A stretch of DNA of 64,000 nucleotides from Fomitopsis serialis (lineage: Eukaryota; Basidiomycota; Agaricomycetes; Polyporales; Fomitopsidaceae), in contig NW_025955103.1 in NCBI RefSeq assembly GCF_022376445.1, positions 43,497 to 107,496 of the forward strand, in the 5' to 3' direction. Below the pieces are notes generated by a model, which was not told the DNA's origin, ran no database searches, and saw nothing but the letters and a program-made list of their open reading frames with translations. Below are positions 12,584 through 23,838 of this stretch, piece after piece (the stretch's first letter is position 1; every line of letters starts with the position of its first letter). Position numbers and translations under genes: made by a program.

Positions 12584-13238
12584 ATCTCATTTCGCCGGAT
12601 TCATAGAGCATTATTCGGACTGTATCATGTAGTGCGGGCTGCATAGACGTGAATTATTATGCAACAGCAATTGAATACTGTCATCGTGATCGTGAATGGG
12701 TGCTTGAATACTGCAAGAATGCTGTCTGCGACGCAAGGACCTCACGCACAACGCATGCATGCAGCTCATATCAATGTAATTTGCACGGCGGTACTACGTT
12801 AACGCATGTCAAAACCACGCGTACCCCACCTCGTAGGCAGCTGGCACACCACCTGTCTGCCACGTACGACTGTCGACACGGTGGGGCCATTTCCTCCTTT
12901 TCGTGGCCACCATGTGTCGTCAGCGCGTCTCAGGTGGCAGGTCCATGTATTTCGCGGGCCGCACTCACGTGGACTCCATGTGCCAGCCAACTCGAGGTGT
13001 ACGCCCTCGGCACCGTTTCCTACGTTCATGCTGGTGCAGGGCAGTCGTCCCGTTTGTCGCGGTGAAATGACCAGAGGGCGCTGGGGCCTGCCAGTCAAGG
13101 AGTCGATTGGCGCTCCGGCGTCACTGATCCACTGACTCGTCGCCCGCTGACGGCGGTTGGTTGGCGGGTCCTCCTCCTCCTCCTCCTTGGCCTTACATAG
13201 GCTCACACCGCATACAATTATCACTGTTCTGCGTAGCG
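12584..13238. other. Intergenic, no gene seen
   Basis: Upstream region of the F-box-like gene. Overlapping frames at 12649-13224 on both strands have no domain. A run of cct triplets (about 13170-13190) lies 50-70 bp before the start codon. Confidence 0.45.
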
Positions 13239-14645
13239 ATGCCCAAACTGGAGGCGGACGAGGTTGCGGCCTTCACAGGGCATTCCCGACCCACTGACCC
13301 TACCACACGCGTCTTCGACGCCCTACCGCCCGAACTTGCAGACCGCGTCCCATGGGATGTCTGCGACCACATCATCTCCTCGCTCGTCGGCGACCAGGAC
13401 GCCCTATGCAGGCTCGCCCTCGTCTCGCGCGCGTGGAACGAGCGAGCCACCGCCGTGCTGTTCTCCGACGTCACCATCCGGAGCAGCATAATGCTGGACT
13501 CGCTCGCCCGTCTGGCGGTCCAGGACCCTCGCGTCCGCGCGCACCTCGCAAAGACCAGGATGCTCCGGCTGCGCCAGAGGACCGCCCAGGAGAAGGCGAC
13601 CGCCTTCGTGCACGCGGTGCCGCTCGTCCTCGGGACCCTGCTGCCCGGCCTGCGGTGCGTCAAGATGGAACACTGCCCGAAGACCGCGGTCCATCCTACC
13701 TTCTTCATCTCGCTCCCTGTGTTCAAGTCCGTGACGTCGCTCAAACTGTGTTTCTTCCTCTTGCACAGTTTCTCTGAGCTGCGGCGCATCATCTGCGCCT
13801 TCCCGCAGCTGCGCACGCTCAGCATCCACTACGCGAACGTGCTCCAAAGCACGACGAGAAGAACCGCACTCGCGAATGCTCACAGCCTCGATCGCGCTCT
13901 CCCTCGCTCGTCGGTGAAGCTGGAGTATCTGAGTCTCGGGTGGGACATGCCCGCCTCGCTTGCGAGTGAGCTCGTAGACTGGCTCGTAGGCTCGTCTGCC
14001 TTGGATGCCCTCTCGATGATGGAGCTCTACCTGCGCGAGCCAGAGCGTATGCCGCCCATGAACCGCCTGCTCGAGGCTGCCGGCTCTTCGCTTCTATGGC
14101 TGCGCGAGGTATACTGGGACGTCGACACTGGTGCGCAGGATGTCTTGGCTGTTCCGTGAGTCGTCTATCATGTGTCACTGACCTGATCATCCCGCCGTCA
14201 TCCAGACCTGAAGCTGCACTGCGCCCTCACTCCCAACACCAACCTCCAGTCGATCGAGGTCAACCTCGGCTCGACCTCGTGGGCCGGCGCAGCCCTCGAG
14301 CTCCTCACCTTCCTGCAGACCGTCCAGAGCACGCAGCTCCAGCGCCTCCGCATCTGGATCCAGTCCTCCAAACCCTGGACGCCAGAGGGCGAGCACCCAG
14401 ACAGCATGCACAGCGCAGGCAGCTTCCGCGTGTTACACGCGGAGCTGGCGCGTAAAGCCTTCGACGCCTTGCAGAGCGTCAGGGTCGTCGTGACGGTGCA
14501 CTACGACGACGAGCGGTGGGACCGTCTGGCCGCTGATGCGGCCGCGGACAACATCGTCACCGGGATACGGGTCCTGCTTGCGCCGTGGGATGCACGAGGG
14601 GTTCTGGAGACCGTCAGAATGGAATGGAGGGACAGGCCTGTGTGA
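13239..14645 (+). CDS. F-box-like protein
   Basis: Two exons, 13239-14130 and 14206-14645 (75-nt intron, phases close), give about 443 aa. Near residues 30-85 is an F-box-like helix bundle: LPPELADRVPWDVCDHIISS then LCRLALVSRAWNERATAVLF, the usual arrangement in basidiomycete F-box-like proteins. The rest has leucine-rich spacing (VTSLKLCFFLLHSF, LRTLSIHYA, LEYLSLGWDM) suggesting irregular LRR-type repeats. F-box proteins normally recruit substrates to SCF ubiquitin ligases through Skp1. The substrate cannot be inferred, and large lineage-specific families of such genes are typical of agaricomycetes. The donor at 14131 was chosen over 14156 because only it keeps the frame into DLKLHCALTPNTNLQ. 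Confidence 0.75.
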
Positions 14646-15629
14646 GTCCCGGGCGTGCGCATGCTCCTCTGCATAGGGCTGACTGATGGTTTAAACAGGG
14701 ACTGACCCACGTACGCATGGACCCTGACCTCGGGCGCACATTCAGACTTGACAATCAGAGCAGGACATGGAAAATTTGTCGAGCGCATGTTGTATGTAAG
14801 GCTTCTTGTCGCCTAACCAGTTCATCGCCACACTTGTCTAGGGCTATAGAAATGCCAGTGGTCGTACGCGCCGGCGTGGCGCGCAATGCACAAATCCCAT
14901 TCCGGGCTCGTTGAGCGGAACGAGGTGCCAGTTCCCCGCGCATAAGGACTAGTGCGCGTGCCGGACATTCGATGGCCTTGGTTCAATGGTGCAACAACAC
15001 CATACGTGCGGCTGCGTTTACGGGCACTTGAAATTCCTCGGACTCACCGCCTCTCTGCTCCAGTCATGGGTGGACACGACCAGCCTCCGGTACACCGTTG
15101 CATTCCGCGCGAAACATCCGCCTTTCACGACGTGGCATTTCCGAATGGGGCTCAGATGAGTGCAAGCGACGTAGAACCGGCACGCCTTCCTATCGGCAAT
15201 GACGCAGGTCATTTCTCGGTGAGTAGCACACCCCGAGCCGGTGATCGTCCAGTATGGCCACTGACTAAGGCTATCTGCAGAATCTGTAAGCCCAAGGATC
15301 GTATTACATATGTCTGTCGTTGAGAGAACGAGCTGAGTGAGCGCGACAAGACCCACTGGTGCGCCGCTATACCCTTCACGCTGTCATGTCCACCGCTGAC
15401 TTTGCTGTACTAGTTTACTGGCGCTGTTAAGCAACTTGTCAGCAAAACGGCGGTCACTGACACCTAGCTCCTGCAATCGGCAAGGATTGCTGAGATTAGT
15501 TTGACTAATTCACGGTGGAACGTACCGTACGCGCCGCGAGGGAATAGTCCGGACGTAGATAAGGACCGCAGGGCAACGACGGCACCATCCCCAACATCCC
15601 ATCGAAACGCTCTCTTTGCTCTGCACACA
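14646..15629. other. Intergenic, no gene seen
   Basis: About 1 kb between the F-box-like gene and the first alcohol dehydrogenase. The longest frames (14952-15323 +, 15018-15356 -) overlap and have no domain. The last 100-200 bp presumably hold the dehydrogenase promoter. Confidence 0.45.
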
Positions 15630-16914
15630 ATGGTCGAATTCAAGGGCTACGCACTTACCAGTGAGCCATGACCGCAGCCGACCCGCACGCAACGTTCCCA
15701 CTGACCACCCCCATCCCACAGACACCGACGGGCCTGACGCCTGGAAATCCCTCGAAGTTGTCTCCTTCGAGCCCAAGAAGTTTGAGGAGGACGACGTCGA
15801 GCTCGCCATCACGCACTGCGGCGTGTGCGGCTCCGACGTGCACATCCTCCGCCAGGGCTGGGGCAGCGTGCCGTACACGCCCATCGTCTGCGGCCACGAG
15901 GTCGTAGGGAAGGTCACCCGCGTCGGATCGAAGGTCACGGAATTCAAGGCCGGCGACCGTGTGGGCCTGGGCGCGGTGGTGGACAGCTGTGGGCACTGCC
16001 GCAGGTGCCAGTCGGGCAACGAGCAGTATTGCCCAGAGGTGACGCAGACTGTGGTAAGTGACGCCCTCAATGCAGATCGGACGTATTCTGTCGCTCATGC
16101 TGACCGAACTGCCATGCGCGTAGAACGCCCGTCACCGCGACGGAACGCCTGTGCAGGGTGGGTTCGCCACCGCCATTCGCGCTAATGAGCGAGCCGTGTT
16201 TGCGATCCCAGACGGGATTGAGTCCAAGGACGCGGCGTCAATGTTTTGTGGCGGCGTGACTGTGTTCTCGCCCATGCGCAGGAGCAACATCGGGCCAGGG
16301 TCGAAGGTTGGCGTGATCGGTATAGGAGGCCTCGGGCACTATGCCATCCTGTTCGGTAAAGCGCTTGGCGCGGAGGTGTATGCGTTCACGCATAGCCCCA
16401 GAAAACGCGAGGACGCGAAAAAGCTCGGTGCAGACTTTGTCGTCGACACCGGCGTCGAGGTACATACGTGTTCTGCCCGTATACTTATGACAAAGTGGAA
16501 CTTACGCTCTTTCCGGATTTTTGCAAATAGGACTTTCAGAAGTCGTATTTCGACACGCTCGACATGATCATCTCGACCACCAACGTCTTCCGGCCAGGCA
16601 TTTCCTTCTCCACGTACACGAGTATGCTCACCGTCAACGGCAAGTTCGTCAACGTCGGCCTTCCCAACAGCGACCAGGCCATGCCGCCGCTCCAGGCATT
16701 CGACATGCTCACGAGCGGAGCCTTCATCGGTGGCTCGTACGTCGGCAGCAAGACCGACTGCTACGAGATGTTGAAGGTTGCCGTCGAGAAGGGCGTGAAG
16801 CCGTGGATCCAGGAACTACCTATGCGGGATTATAAGATTGCTCTCGAGGCGGTACACAACGGGGACGTGCGATACCGATACGTGTTGACGCAGGACATTG
16901 TGCCAGTACCGTAG
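15630..16914 (+). CDS. Zinc-dependent (cinnamyl-type) alcohol dehydrogenase, paralog 1
   Basis: Medium-chain dehydrogenase of the CAD/Adh6 group, expected to reduce aldehydes with NADPH. Exons 15630-15660, 15722-16053, 16124-16459 and 16531-16914 close exactly to 360 aa. Catalytic zinc ligands: Cys in GVCGSDVH, the GHE histidine, and Cys in ASMFCGGVTV. Structural zinc: the four cysteines of DSCGHCRRCQSGNEQYC. Rossmann loop: GIGGLGHYA. It ends with RYRYVLTQDIVPVP. A 31-nt first exon encodes MVEFKGYALT. It faces a paralog (17496-18768) tail to tail. Such enzymes detoxify lignin-derived aromatic aldehydes in wood-decay fungi; that role is inferred from family and context. Confidence 0.93.
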
Positions 16915-17495
16915 GTACTTCGCAACGCATATGATGTAGCCAACCAGTGAGCGGTCGGCTGGAATTTGTGCTTGTGCTTGTAAATTTAGCTTACTACCAT
17001 TGACGGTCGATGACGCGGGACTACGTCGGGCGACTACAGTAAAATAAGATACTGCGGTCAATGAGCTAACCATGGGGCTCGCAGGTCAAGTACACGCACC
17101 ATTATCACAATCCCAGGCCGCGGAGGTATCGCGAGTCAAGCACAACAGTGCGACGACCGGTCACCATTGATTGACAGCACCAATAGCCGAGTCATCGTCG
17201 GTGAAATTATTCACTGTGAAGAATCATGTACAAGAGATTGAGCTGAAGTCTCGCACTGCAAGTACGCACGGTGTACTTATTCAGAGAAGACGAGGACCAG
17301 CAACTTAGCAAGAGCCAGCAAGGACCACGTCCGTCCCACTTCAAGTTGTACACGCGTAAGCGCCCTATTTCTATTTGGGCTCTGGCAGTGGCAGCTGTGC
17401 CAGTGAGAAGACAACGACCACGTGCGCACACCGTCTACTCATCATGTTCTGCATGATGATAATGATATGTATGTAATTTCGAATGCCGCGATTGC
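16915..17495. other. Shared 3' intergenic region of the two dehydrogenases
   Basis: About 580 bp between two convergent stop codons. No gene was recognised. It should carry both 3' UTRs and poly(A) sites. Confidence 0.5.
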
Positions 17496-18768
17496 CTACT
17501 CGACCGGCACGAGATCCTGCTTCAACACATAACGGTAGCGCACGTCTCCATTATGCACCCCCTCGAGCGCGGTCTTGTACTCGCGCATCGGCAGCTCCTG
17601 CACCCACGGCTTCACACCCTTCTCCGCCGCAACCTTGAGCATCTCGTTGACGTCGCGCTTGCTGCCGACGAGGGAGCCGCCAACGAACGTGCCGTTCCAG
17701 AGGATGTCGGACGCCTGCAGGGAGGGCATGTCCTTGTCGGCGTCGGGCAGGCCGACGTTGACGAACTTGCCGCACGGCGTGAGCATGCTTGTGTAGGTGA
17801 AGTAGGTGACGCCCTTTGGGAAGACGTTCGTCGTCGAGATGATCAGATCGAGCGTGTCGAAGTAGGGCTTCTGATAGTCCTGTAGCAGAGAATCGCAAGA
17901 CGTCAGTTGGTCGGCAGGCGGTGCAATGAGCGCTAGAACATACCTCGACTCCAGTGTCGACCACAACATCCGCGCCGAGCTTCTTCGCATCCTCCTGCTT
18001 ATTCGGGCTGTGCGTGAAGGCGTACACCTTCGCGCCCAATGCCTTCGCGAACAGGATGGCATAGTGACCAAGACCCCCGATGCCGATCACGCCGACCTTC
18101 GTTCCCGGCCCGATGTGGTTCCGCCGCAGTGGCGAGAAAACTGTGACGCCGCCGCAAAGCATCGAGGCAGCATCCTTGGATTCGATCCCCTCGGGAATGG
18201 CGAACACGAAGCGCTCGTCGACGCGGATGGCGGTAGCAAACCCGCCCTGCACGGGGGTCCCGTCAGGGAAACGGCTGTTCTGCGGGACACGAACTACTAG
18301 TCAACGGACTGGCACGCGGGCGGAGTCAGAACGACATGGGACGTACCACAGCGCTGACAGAGGCAGTGCAGTACTGCTCGTTGTCGTGCGTGCACCTGTT
18401 GCACGTCCCACAGCTGCCCACCTTCGCGCCCACGCCGACGCGATCGCCGGCCTTGAACTCCGTGACCTTCGGGCCGACGCGGACGACCTTGCCGACGATC
18501 TCATGCCCGACGACGAGCGGCGTATATGCGACATCCCCCCAGCCCTGTCGCAGGATGTGCACGTCGGAGCCGCACAGGCCGCAGTGCGTTATGGCGAACT
18601 CGACGTCGGTGTCCTCGAATTTCTTTGGCTCGAATTCGACCACCTCGAGCGAGTTCCACGCGGCGCGATCAGCCTCTGCGCAGTGCGGACGAGCAGTTAG
18701 TGAGGCGGACGGGAGGGGACAGGAGGGCCAAGCTTACTGGTGAGTGCGTATCCCTTGAATTCGACCAT
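17496..18768 (-). CDS. Zinc-dependent (cinnamyl-type) alcohol dehydrogenase, paralog 2
   Basis: Second CAD/Adh6-type enzyme, on the opposite strand. Exons (minus order) 18738-18768, 18347-18675, 17944-18279 and 17496-17879 give about 359 aa. The first, third and fourth exons have exactly the lengths of paralog 1 (31, 336 and 384 nt), and the second differs by one codon. Catalytic zinc: GLCGSDVH, GHE, ASMLCGGVTV. Structural zinc cysteines: GSCGTCNRCTHDNEQYC. Cofactor loop: GIGGLGHYA. It ends RYRYVLKQDLVPVE. The two copies differ throughout at amino-acid level, so the duplication is not recent. The substrate is probably an aromatic aldehyde, inferred from family only. Confidence 0.93.
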
Positions 18769-18820
18769 CGTGGGAGGGAGGGGTATCTGAGTAAAGCCTT
18801 GCGAAGCTGGACATGGTCTC

Positions 18821-18830
18821 TATATAATAC
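18821..18830 (-). promoter_or_regulatory. TATA box of dehydrogenase paralog 2
   Basis: GTATTATATA on the minus strand, about 53-62 bp upstream of the ATG at 18768, inside an otherwise mixed-composition stretch. Its position suits a core promoter with a short 5' UTR. Confidence 0.5.
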
Positions 18831-20224
18831 CAGGACTCCGACGTCCGTCACCATATATAGTTTCGCCTGGTGCGGATTCTAAGATAACATACGTCATTGA
18901 CTAGCCATAGTTTTCTGCGAAGGACAGCGGTTTTATGCAAGCTTGATGCCTGTCGATCGTGGGTCGTCGAAGGTCGTCGATGACGCGAGTCGGCCAATTG
19001 CGGAGTAGGGACACACTGCTTTCCTCCTTCAATTGTCGACGGGCTACTGAGTGAGTGGGTCAGAAGCAGAACGCCAAGGCAGCGCAGGCGAAGGTATGAA
19101 CGATGAAGCGGAGACAACAACGGAAGGTACGGCCGTTCAAGCTACGGTTATCACACCATTACGTTTTCCGTGATACTTCCGCCCCCGGTCCAGCACTCAC
19201 AATATTGAACCATGTGATACCACGGAAGCCCTAAGGACAAGTATAAATCCGGCCGTCCTTTGCGCGAACGTTCTGACTATGGAAGCAATTGGGAATGCAA
19301 ATCGCTGGCAGGAGGCTTGGAAGGACAGAGAGGGCTTGTGGTATGGAAAAACGGACGGTCCTGGACGTGGGTCCTCGGCGGATGAACTCTGAGCCTCTCT
19401 GAGCACTGTGGCCTGCTTACGCAACGCGTCGAAGCTGTACGTATAACTAAATGTGTGTAAGTCGTCGAGGGAGTGAGGTAGACGAGTCACCAACTTTGAA
19501 GTTTACAACTTCGATTTGCATAGCTGTGGTGATCAAGTTGGGATAAGTATTCTTCAGCAGTGCATAACCTCGCGACTAGATCGTAGACGCATCTACGAGG
19601 TCGGATGGAGAATGTGTGCCATGGGGACGTGCGCGCCAGCACTTCCCACGCCACAAACGCGTTGACCCGTGACTCTGAATTCGAACGCGAGCACGTCTCT
19701 GAGTTTTGCACTTGCACCGAACCGCCGCACACACTCTCACAACGACGACGCTACGTTGACCTCTGTTTTACAGGGCTTCGTCATTGTAGCTATCCCTGTC
19801 AAACGACTTTTAGCGCCATCGAATAGAGCACAACCTTTCGGCGTCATCGACTCATCAGGTACCCACTGGCGTACCGCGTCAATCTGAAGTCGACTCGATG
19901 ACAGGATACGACATAAGCTCAAGCGAATCTCGGATGTCGACCGAATCCGTCAAGCTACCTCGAGACTGAGAAGTCTCCCCTAGGACGCTCAGGGCTTCGC
20001 AATAAATGTGGAAGGTTGGTTGTGATCTGCATCCTGAACGAATTCGAAGGCAGCGGGAGGCGTCCGCACACCAGAACGATTCTCGTTGTGTCGACGCTGA
20101 CGTCCTGAATGCTCCCTCTCTCTGTCTACGAGCTAGCTCACCCCAAGCTCACAGGCTCTCTGTCGCCCGCAATGGGGAAGCGACGAACTGCACCGATCGC
20201 GCCGCACGCGCCGTAAGCTTACCT
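18831..20224. other. Gene-free stretch
   Basis: No recognisable gene. Overlapping frames of 60-98 codons (18848-19120 -, 19197-19493 -, 19605-19887 +) carry no motif. Confidence 0.4.
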
Positions 20225-20815
20225 CCAGCTTAAGTCAAGCTCGCGGCGGGCTCACGCGTCTGCGCCGCCCGAAGCGCGTCATCCCATTCATCGTCACTCC
20301 CACACTTCCCGCCTCGTCATGAAAAGTTGACTGCCAGTTGGTCATCAGTCTCGATCCAGGTCTAAACGGCGCTGCGCGCGGGTTTGTGTAGAACCTGAGC
20401 TGTTCATATATACATATAGCTTCCGAGCGAGTCCGCGCGAAAGGTACATATGTAAGTGCTCCTGATCAGATTGCGCGACAAAATCGATGGCAGACTGCCA
20501 GTGATGGACACTCAGGGAGTTGAACCCTGGACCTTACGCATTTACACTCGACGGATGGGACATGCGAAGCGTACGCGCTACCAACTGTGCCAAATGCCCG
20601 ACAAATTCAGACTCATCGTGCTCTGTATGGATCCGTGAGTGGTCCTTGCTCTTGAAGAGCTGTTATGATACTATTCTCAGATCACGGATGGCAGGTGACG
20701 CAAATGTGGCAAGCAGCAGAGCCTTTCGAGAGTCGGTGAAGCATTCCCTGATCATGAAGATGTCGCACGTACTCGAGAGACCGTATACGTACAGGTGAGC
20801 AGGCTCGCCTTGCCA
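20225..20815 (-). repeat. Diverged inverted duplicate, copy B (with split tRNA-Ala)
   Basis: On the minus strand this segment parallels 34637-35150 on the plus strand. Shared blocks in the same order are GCGAGCCTGCTCACCTG, a conserved short frame (CDIFMIRECFTDSRKALLLA here, CDVFRGCLTHSRKGTLLAKF there), the tRNA gene, TTTTGTCGCG.AATCTGATCA, and a TTCGGGCGGCGCAGACGC block ending in TTAAGCTGGAGGTA. Substitutions and indels are plentiful, so the duplication is old. Boundaries are approximate. Confidence 0.8.
20505..20599 (-). tRNA. tRNA-Ala(CGC) with 22-nt intron
   Basis: The cloverleaf can be drawn by eye. Acceptor GGGCATT pairs with AGTGTCC, with G3:U70, the alanine identity pair. The D arm is GCAC-AGTTGGTA-GCGC (one A-C mismatch), the anticodon stem TACGC/GCGTA with loop TTCGCA+T (anticodon CGC), and the T arm CAGGG-TTCAACT-CCCTG. 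A 22-nt intron follows position 37, the canonical nuclear tRNA site. The internal box A (TGGCACAGTTGG) and box B are present. A second copy lies at 34842-34938. Confidence 0.85.
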
Positions 20816-23042
20816 ACGGTGATAGGTAACTCAGCTCTCCGGGAACATCGTCATTCTAACCTTCTGGCACACCTGAATGCGCGGCTCGCAGGCCCTACAT
20901 ACCGACTCGCACGTCGCGATATGGCCATTCGCCATGCCAGGTACACAGACAGGTTTGACAGCCCCCTATAGCCAAGTGCTGACTTCGGCGAACTCGGGCA
21001 CGGATGCGGATGGTACCACTCCTGTGCGTTCAGCCCGCCGTACCGCCGGCAAACCGCACCGATTGTACGCCGACCACCCTTGTCTCTGGTATTGCGGCTT
21101 GCGGGTGCGCCGTCATGTCATGCTGCCGCCGCGTACGGTTGTCGGCGGTCGCGTGGACCCCCAGTCTTCGAGCGTGGTTCACCGCCACCGTCCATACACG
21201 CACCTGACCGTCTCCGTTAACAGTGTGTACTAAGCGTTGCCATCGTGGCTTCGCCGTGGACGGAACACCATCGGGGTTCAAGTGGACACGAACACGCGCA
21301 GTCTATGGCCGAAGCCACATCATACCGGACAATCCTGCGAGTCGTGGGACCGTTCCGTGCCGTGCTGATCCTGTCTGGTCACGCCGGGCTGCTAATGAAG
21401 TGAGGTACGACGCGGATCATCGTCTGTCCGGATCCCTACCTGACCACCACCCCATCCCACGCTGGTAGCACGGCGACCCGTTTCGGGGGCGTCGACCGCA
21501 GCGAGTAACGTGCGTCCGCCGGTCTTGGTTTTGGATGACGAGTGATCCTCCTACAGTGTCCATGGCAAGATTCCGCGCCGCTTCTGTTCGATACGAATAG
21601 GTTGGGTTACGCAGAGCGAAGGAGCGCAACTCGACAAGGACGAACAGCAGTAAGTAGTCTCCGTTGCAGACCATACAAGCCGGCGCAGAACAGGTCCCTT
21701 CGCCGCTATCGATCACAGGCCCTCCGGTCCGCGCGGACGCGCTCCGGCGCAGCGTGCCTGGCTCAATGAACTTCGCGATCCGTCGTGTCCGGTGCGTGGA
21801 CACATTCCCAGCGACCACACAGAGCTCTGTCGATGGGACGCTCAGGTGCAGAATCGACGCGTCCAGCGCCCACGACCCCAGGGATATGGACTCACCTTTG
21901 CCTGACTGCCCAGCTTCTCCTTCCCTGCCAGACGGAGATGAAGTGCCCGGGACCGTGCGTGGACGCGAACGTTCAAACGAGCCATGTTCAGCACGTATGA
22001 CGGGTTCTGACGCCGCGCTTCAGCTTCGCGTTCGACGAGGTTCGACGCGGTACGACGAAGTCGCCTTATCAAGCCGCACGGCGACGCGCGCTGATAGAGT
22101 GCACCTGGATTAAACTCACGCGTAGAGTTTGCGATAGGCGCGGATTCGCCCATCGGCGTGCAGTATGGGGGCAGGCACCGCAGCTAGCAATGAACGCGAT
22201 TGAGGAAGCATGCACATGCGCCGGTCTGGGAGTGCGCAGGGTTTGTGGGGAGGACCGGGAAGCGGGTGTCACATCGGCATCGACGCGTCGGAGGGTTTGT
22301 GCGCTGGACAGGCGACGTCGGGTTGGCAGCAGTGCCGGTGACGGCCGTCATTGATGTACTCTGACAACACGTTCGCCCCTGGGCCTCCACCTGCAGCGCA
22401 GCTGAAGATCTGACGCGGACGGACGCTGTGAGGTGCATGCAAGCCGTTCACGGGGCGGACCAAAGCAGCACGCCGGATGCGAGCCCAGATAAACAGATCA
22501 GTAAGATCGCTGTACAGTGCAGTATACCGGTACGTCGTATCGTACAACAAAACAGCATAGGGTAACTGAATAAGGGTACAGGTAGAGGGATACGTGGAAT
22601 GTGCGTCCGCAACGCGAGCAAGCGAGGTCATCGTGGTTCGTGCAACTTCCCTGTGAGAGGCAGAGGAGCACCAGACAGACATGAACGGGGGAACGGACGT
22701 GGACGTGGACGTGGACGCCAGAACGTAGGGTAGGTGAGTATATGTGCGCGTGCGCGTATGCATGGATGCAGGCGAGAGCGAGACGAGGCGGGACCGATCG
22801 AGCGGAGACTGAGACGGCAATTACCCTGGCCAGACTGTAGTGTATGGAGACCGTCCGGTATAGTGTTCGTTCGTACATTTGCGTGAAGTTCCGTGGTGCT
22901 TTTGTGTGGAGTATAGGCCGAGACTGTGGAGCAGGGAGTAGAGCGGAGCAGACGAGAGGGAGGAGACGAGACCAAGGAGGAGACGCGCCAGCGCGAGAGA
23001 CCGAGGAGCAGCGGGAGTATGGGGTGCGTGTGGGGGACCGTG
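20816..23042. other. Gene-free stretch upstream of the tRNA duplicate
   Basis: About 2.2 kb with no recognised gene. Minus-strand frames of 176-206 codons at 22269-23158 are Arg/Ser/His-rich, overlap each other in different frames, and lie just downstream of the phosphatase stop; they look like chance frames in GC-rich DNA. A short GGACGT run occurs at about 22695-22715. Confidence 0.4.
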
Positions 23043-23731
23043 CTAACGCGGCGTCGTGGCGGCCCTGCGCATCGGCGGGCGAGTATCTGCGCCGACGTTC
23101 CGCCACCGCTTCTCCCATTCCTGCAGTGCTCTACGGGGCGTCGTGAGCGACCAGACACGACCAGGAAGACGCGCGCACACGCACCTGACGAAGCCGCCGT
23201 TGGGCTTGATGCACGCGCGCTTGCGGCGGACGAGGTCGAACGCGGTGTCGTAGGTCATGTTCTGCGTGTAGATGAGGTACGCGATCACGATGGCCGCGCT
23301 CCTGCTCACGCCCTGCGCTCCGAAACACGCTGCCGTAAGTACACGCGGCGACACGCGCACCGAGCCGAGACACGCACCTGCTGGCAGTGGACAAGGACGT
23401 TGACGCCCTTCCTGAGGCGGTCGTCGATCCAGCGGACGGCCTGCTCGAGGTGGGGGCGGATGTCGGCGGAGGAGCTGTCGAGGATGTCGAGGCGGTAGCA
23501 GTCGATGGCGCGGGTGCCGCCTGCGGTGGGGTCGGGGACCCAGGGGGCGTCGAGGACCTGGACGAGGGCGGAGACGCGGTGCTGGTCGAGGAGGGGCTGG
23601 TCGAGGACGGCGGAGAAGGAGCCGAGGTAGAGCGCGCCGGTGTGGTGGGCGGCGGAGGGCGGGATGATGAGGTGCATGGGCGTGCACATGGCCTGCATGA
23701 CCTCTGGCGGGAGGTTGTCGAAGCGGATCAT
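23043..23731 (-). CDS. Dual-specificity protein phosphatase
   Basis: Small tyrosine/serine-threonine phosphatase of 189 aa. Exons (minus order) 23378-23731, 23185-23312 and 23043-23130 close in phase, with introns of 65 and 54 nt. The Cys-dependent signature HCxxGxSRS is rebuilt across the first intron: ...NVLVHCQQ from exon 1 and GVSRSAAIVIAYLIY from exon 2, giving the loop HCQQGVSRS. Other family marks are LYLGSFSAVLDQ, the conserved aspartate in RLDILDSSSADI, and KPNGGF followed by LQEWEKR. It has a compact catalytic domain without extra targeting domains, as in atypical DUSPs. The substrate is unknown; MAP kinases or RNA are possible for the family. Confidence 0.92.
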
Positions 23732-23830
23732 GGTCGGCTGGGCGTGGACGGCGAGGCGAGGCGAGGACGACGGGGCTTGTGCGGCGAGGAGGGGCGAGAG
23801 CTGGTGGCGAATGGAGGAGGAGGGCTGGGC

Positions 23831-23838
23831 TTATAAAC
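23831..23838 (-). promoter_or_regulatory. TATA-like box of the phosphatase
   Basis: GTTTATAA on the minus strand, about 100 bp upstream of the phosphatase ATG, in a GC-rich setting. Confidence 0.45.

Noticed and set aside
22269..23158. Minus-strand ORFs of 176-206 codons beside the phosphatase
   Set aside because: They overlap in different frames, have low-complexity Arg/Ser/His composition and lie largely downstream of the phosphatase stop.
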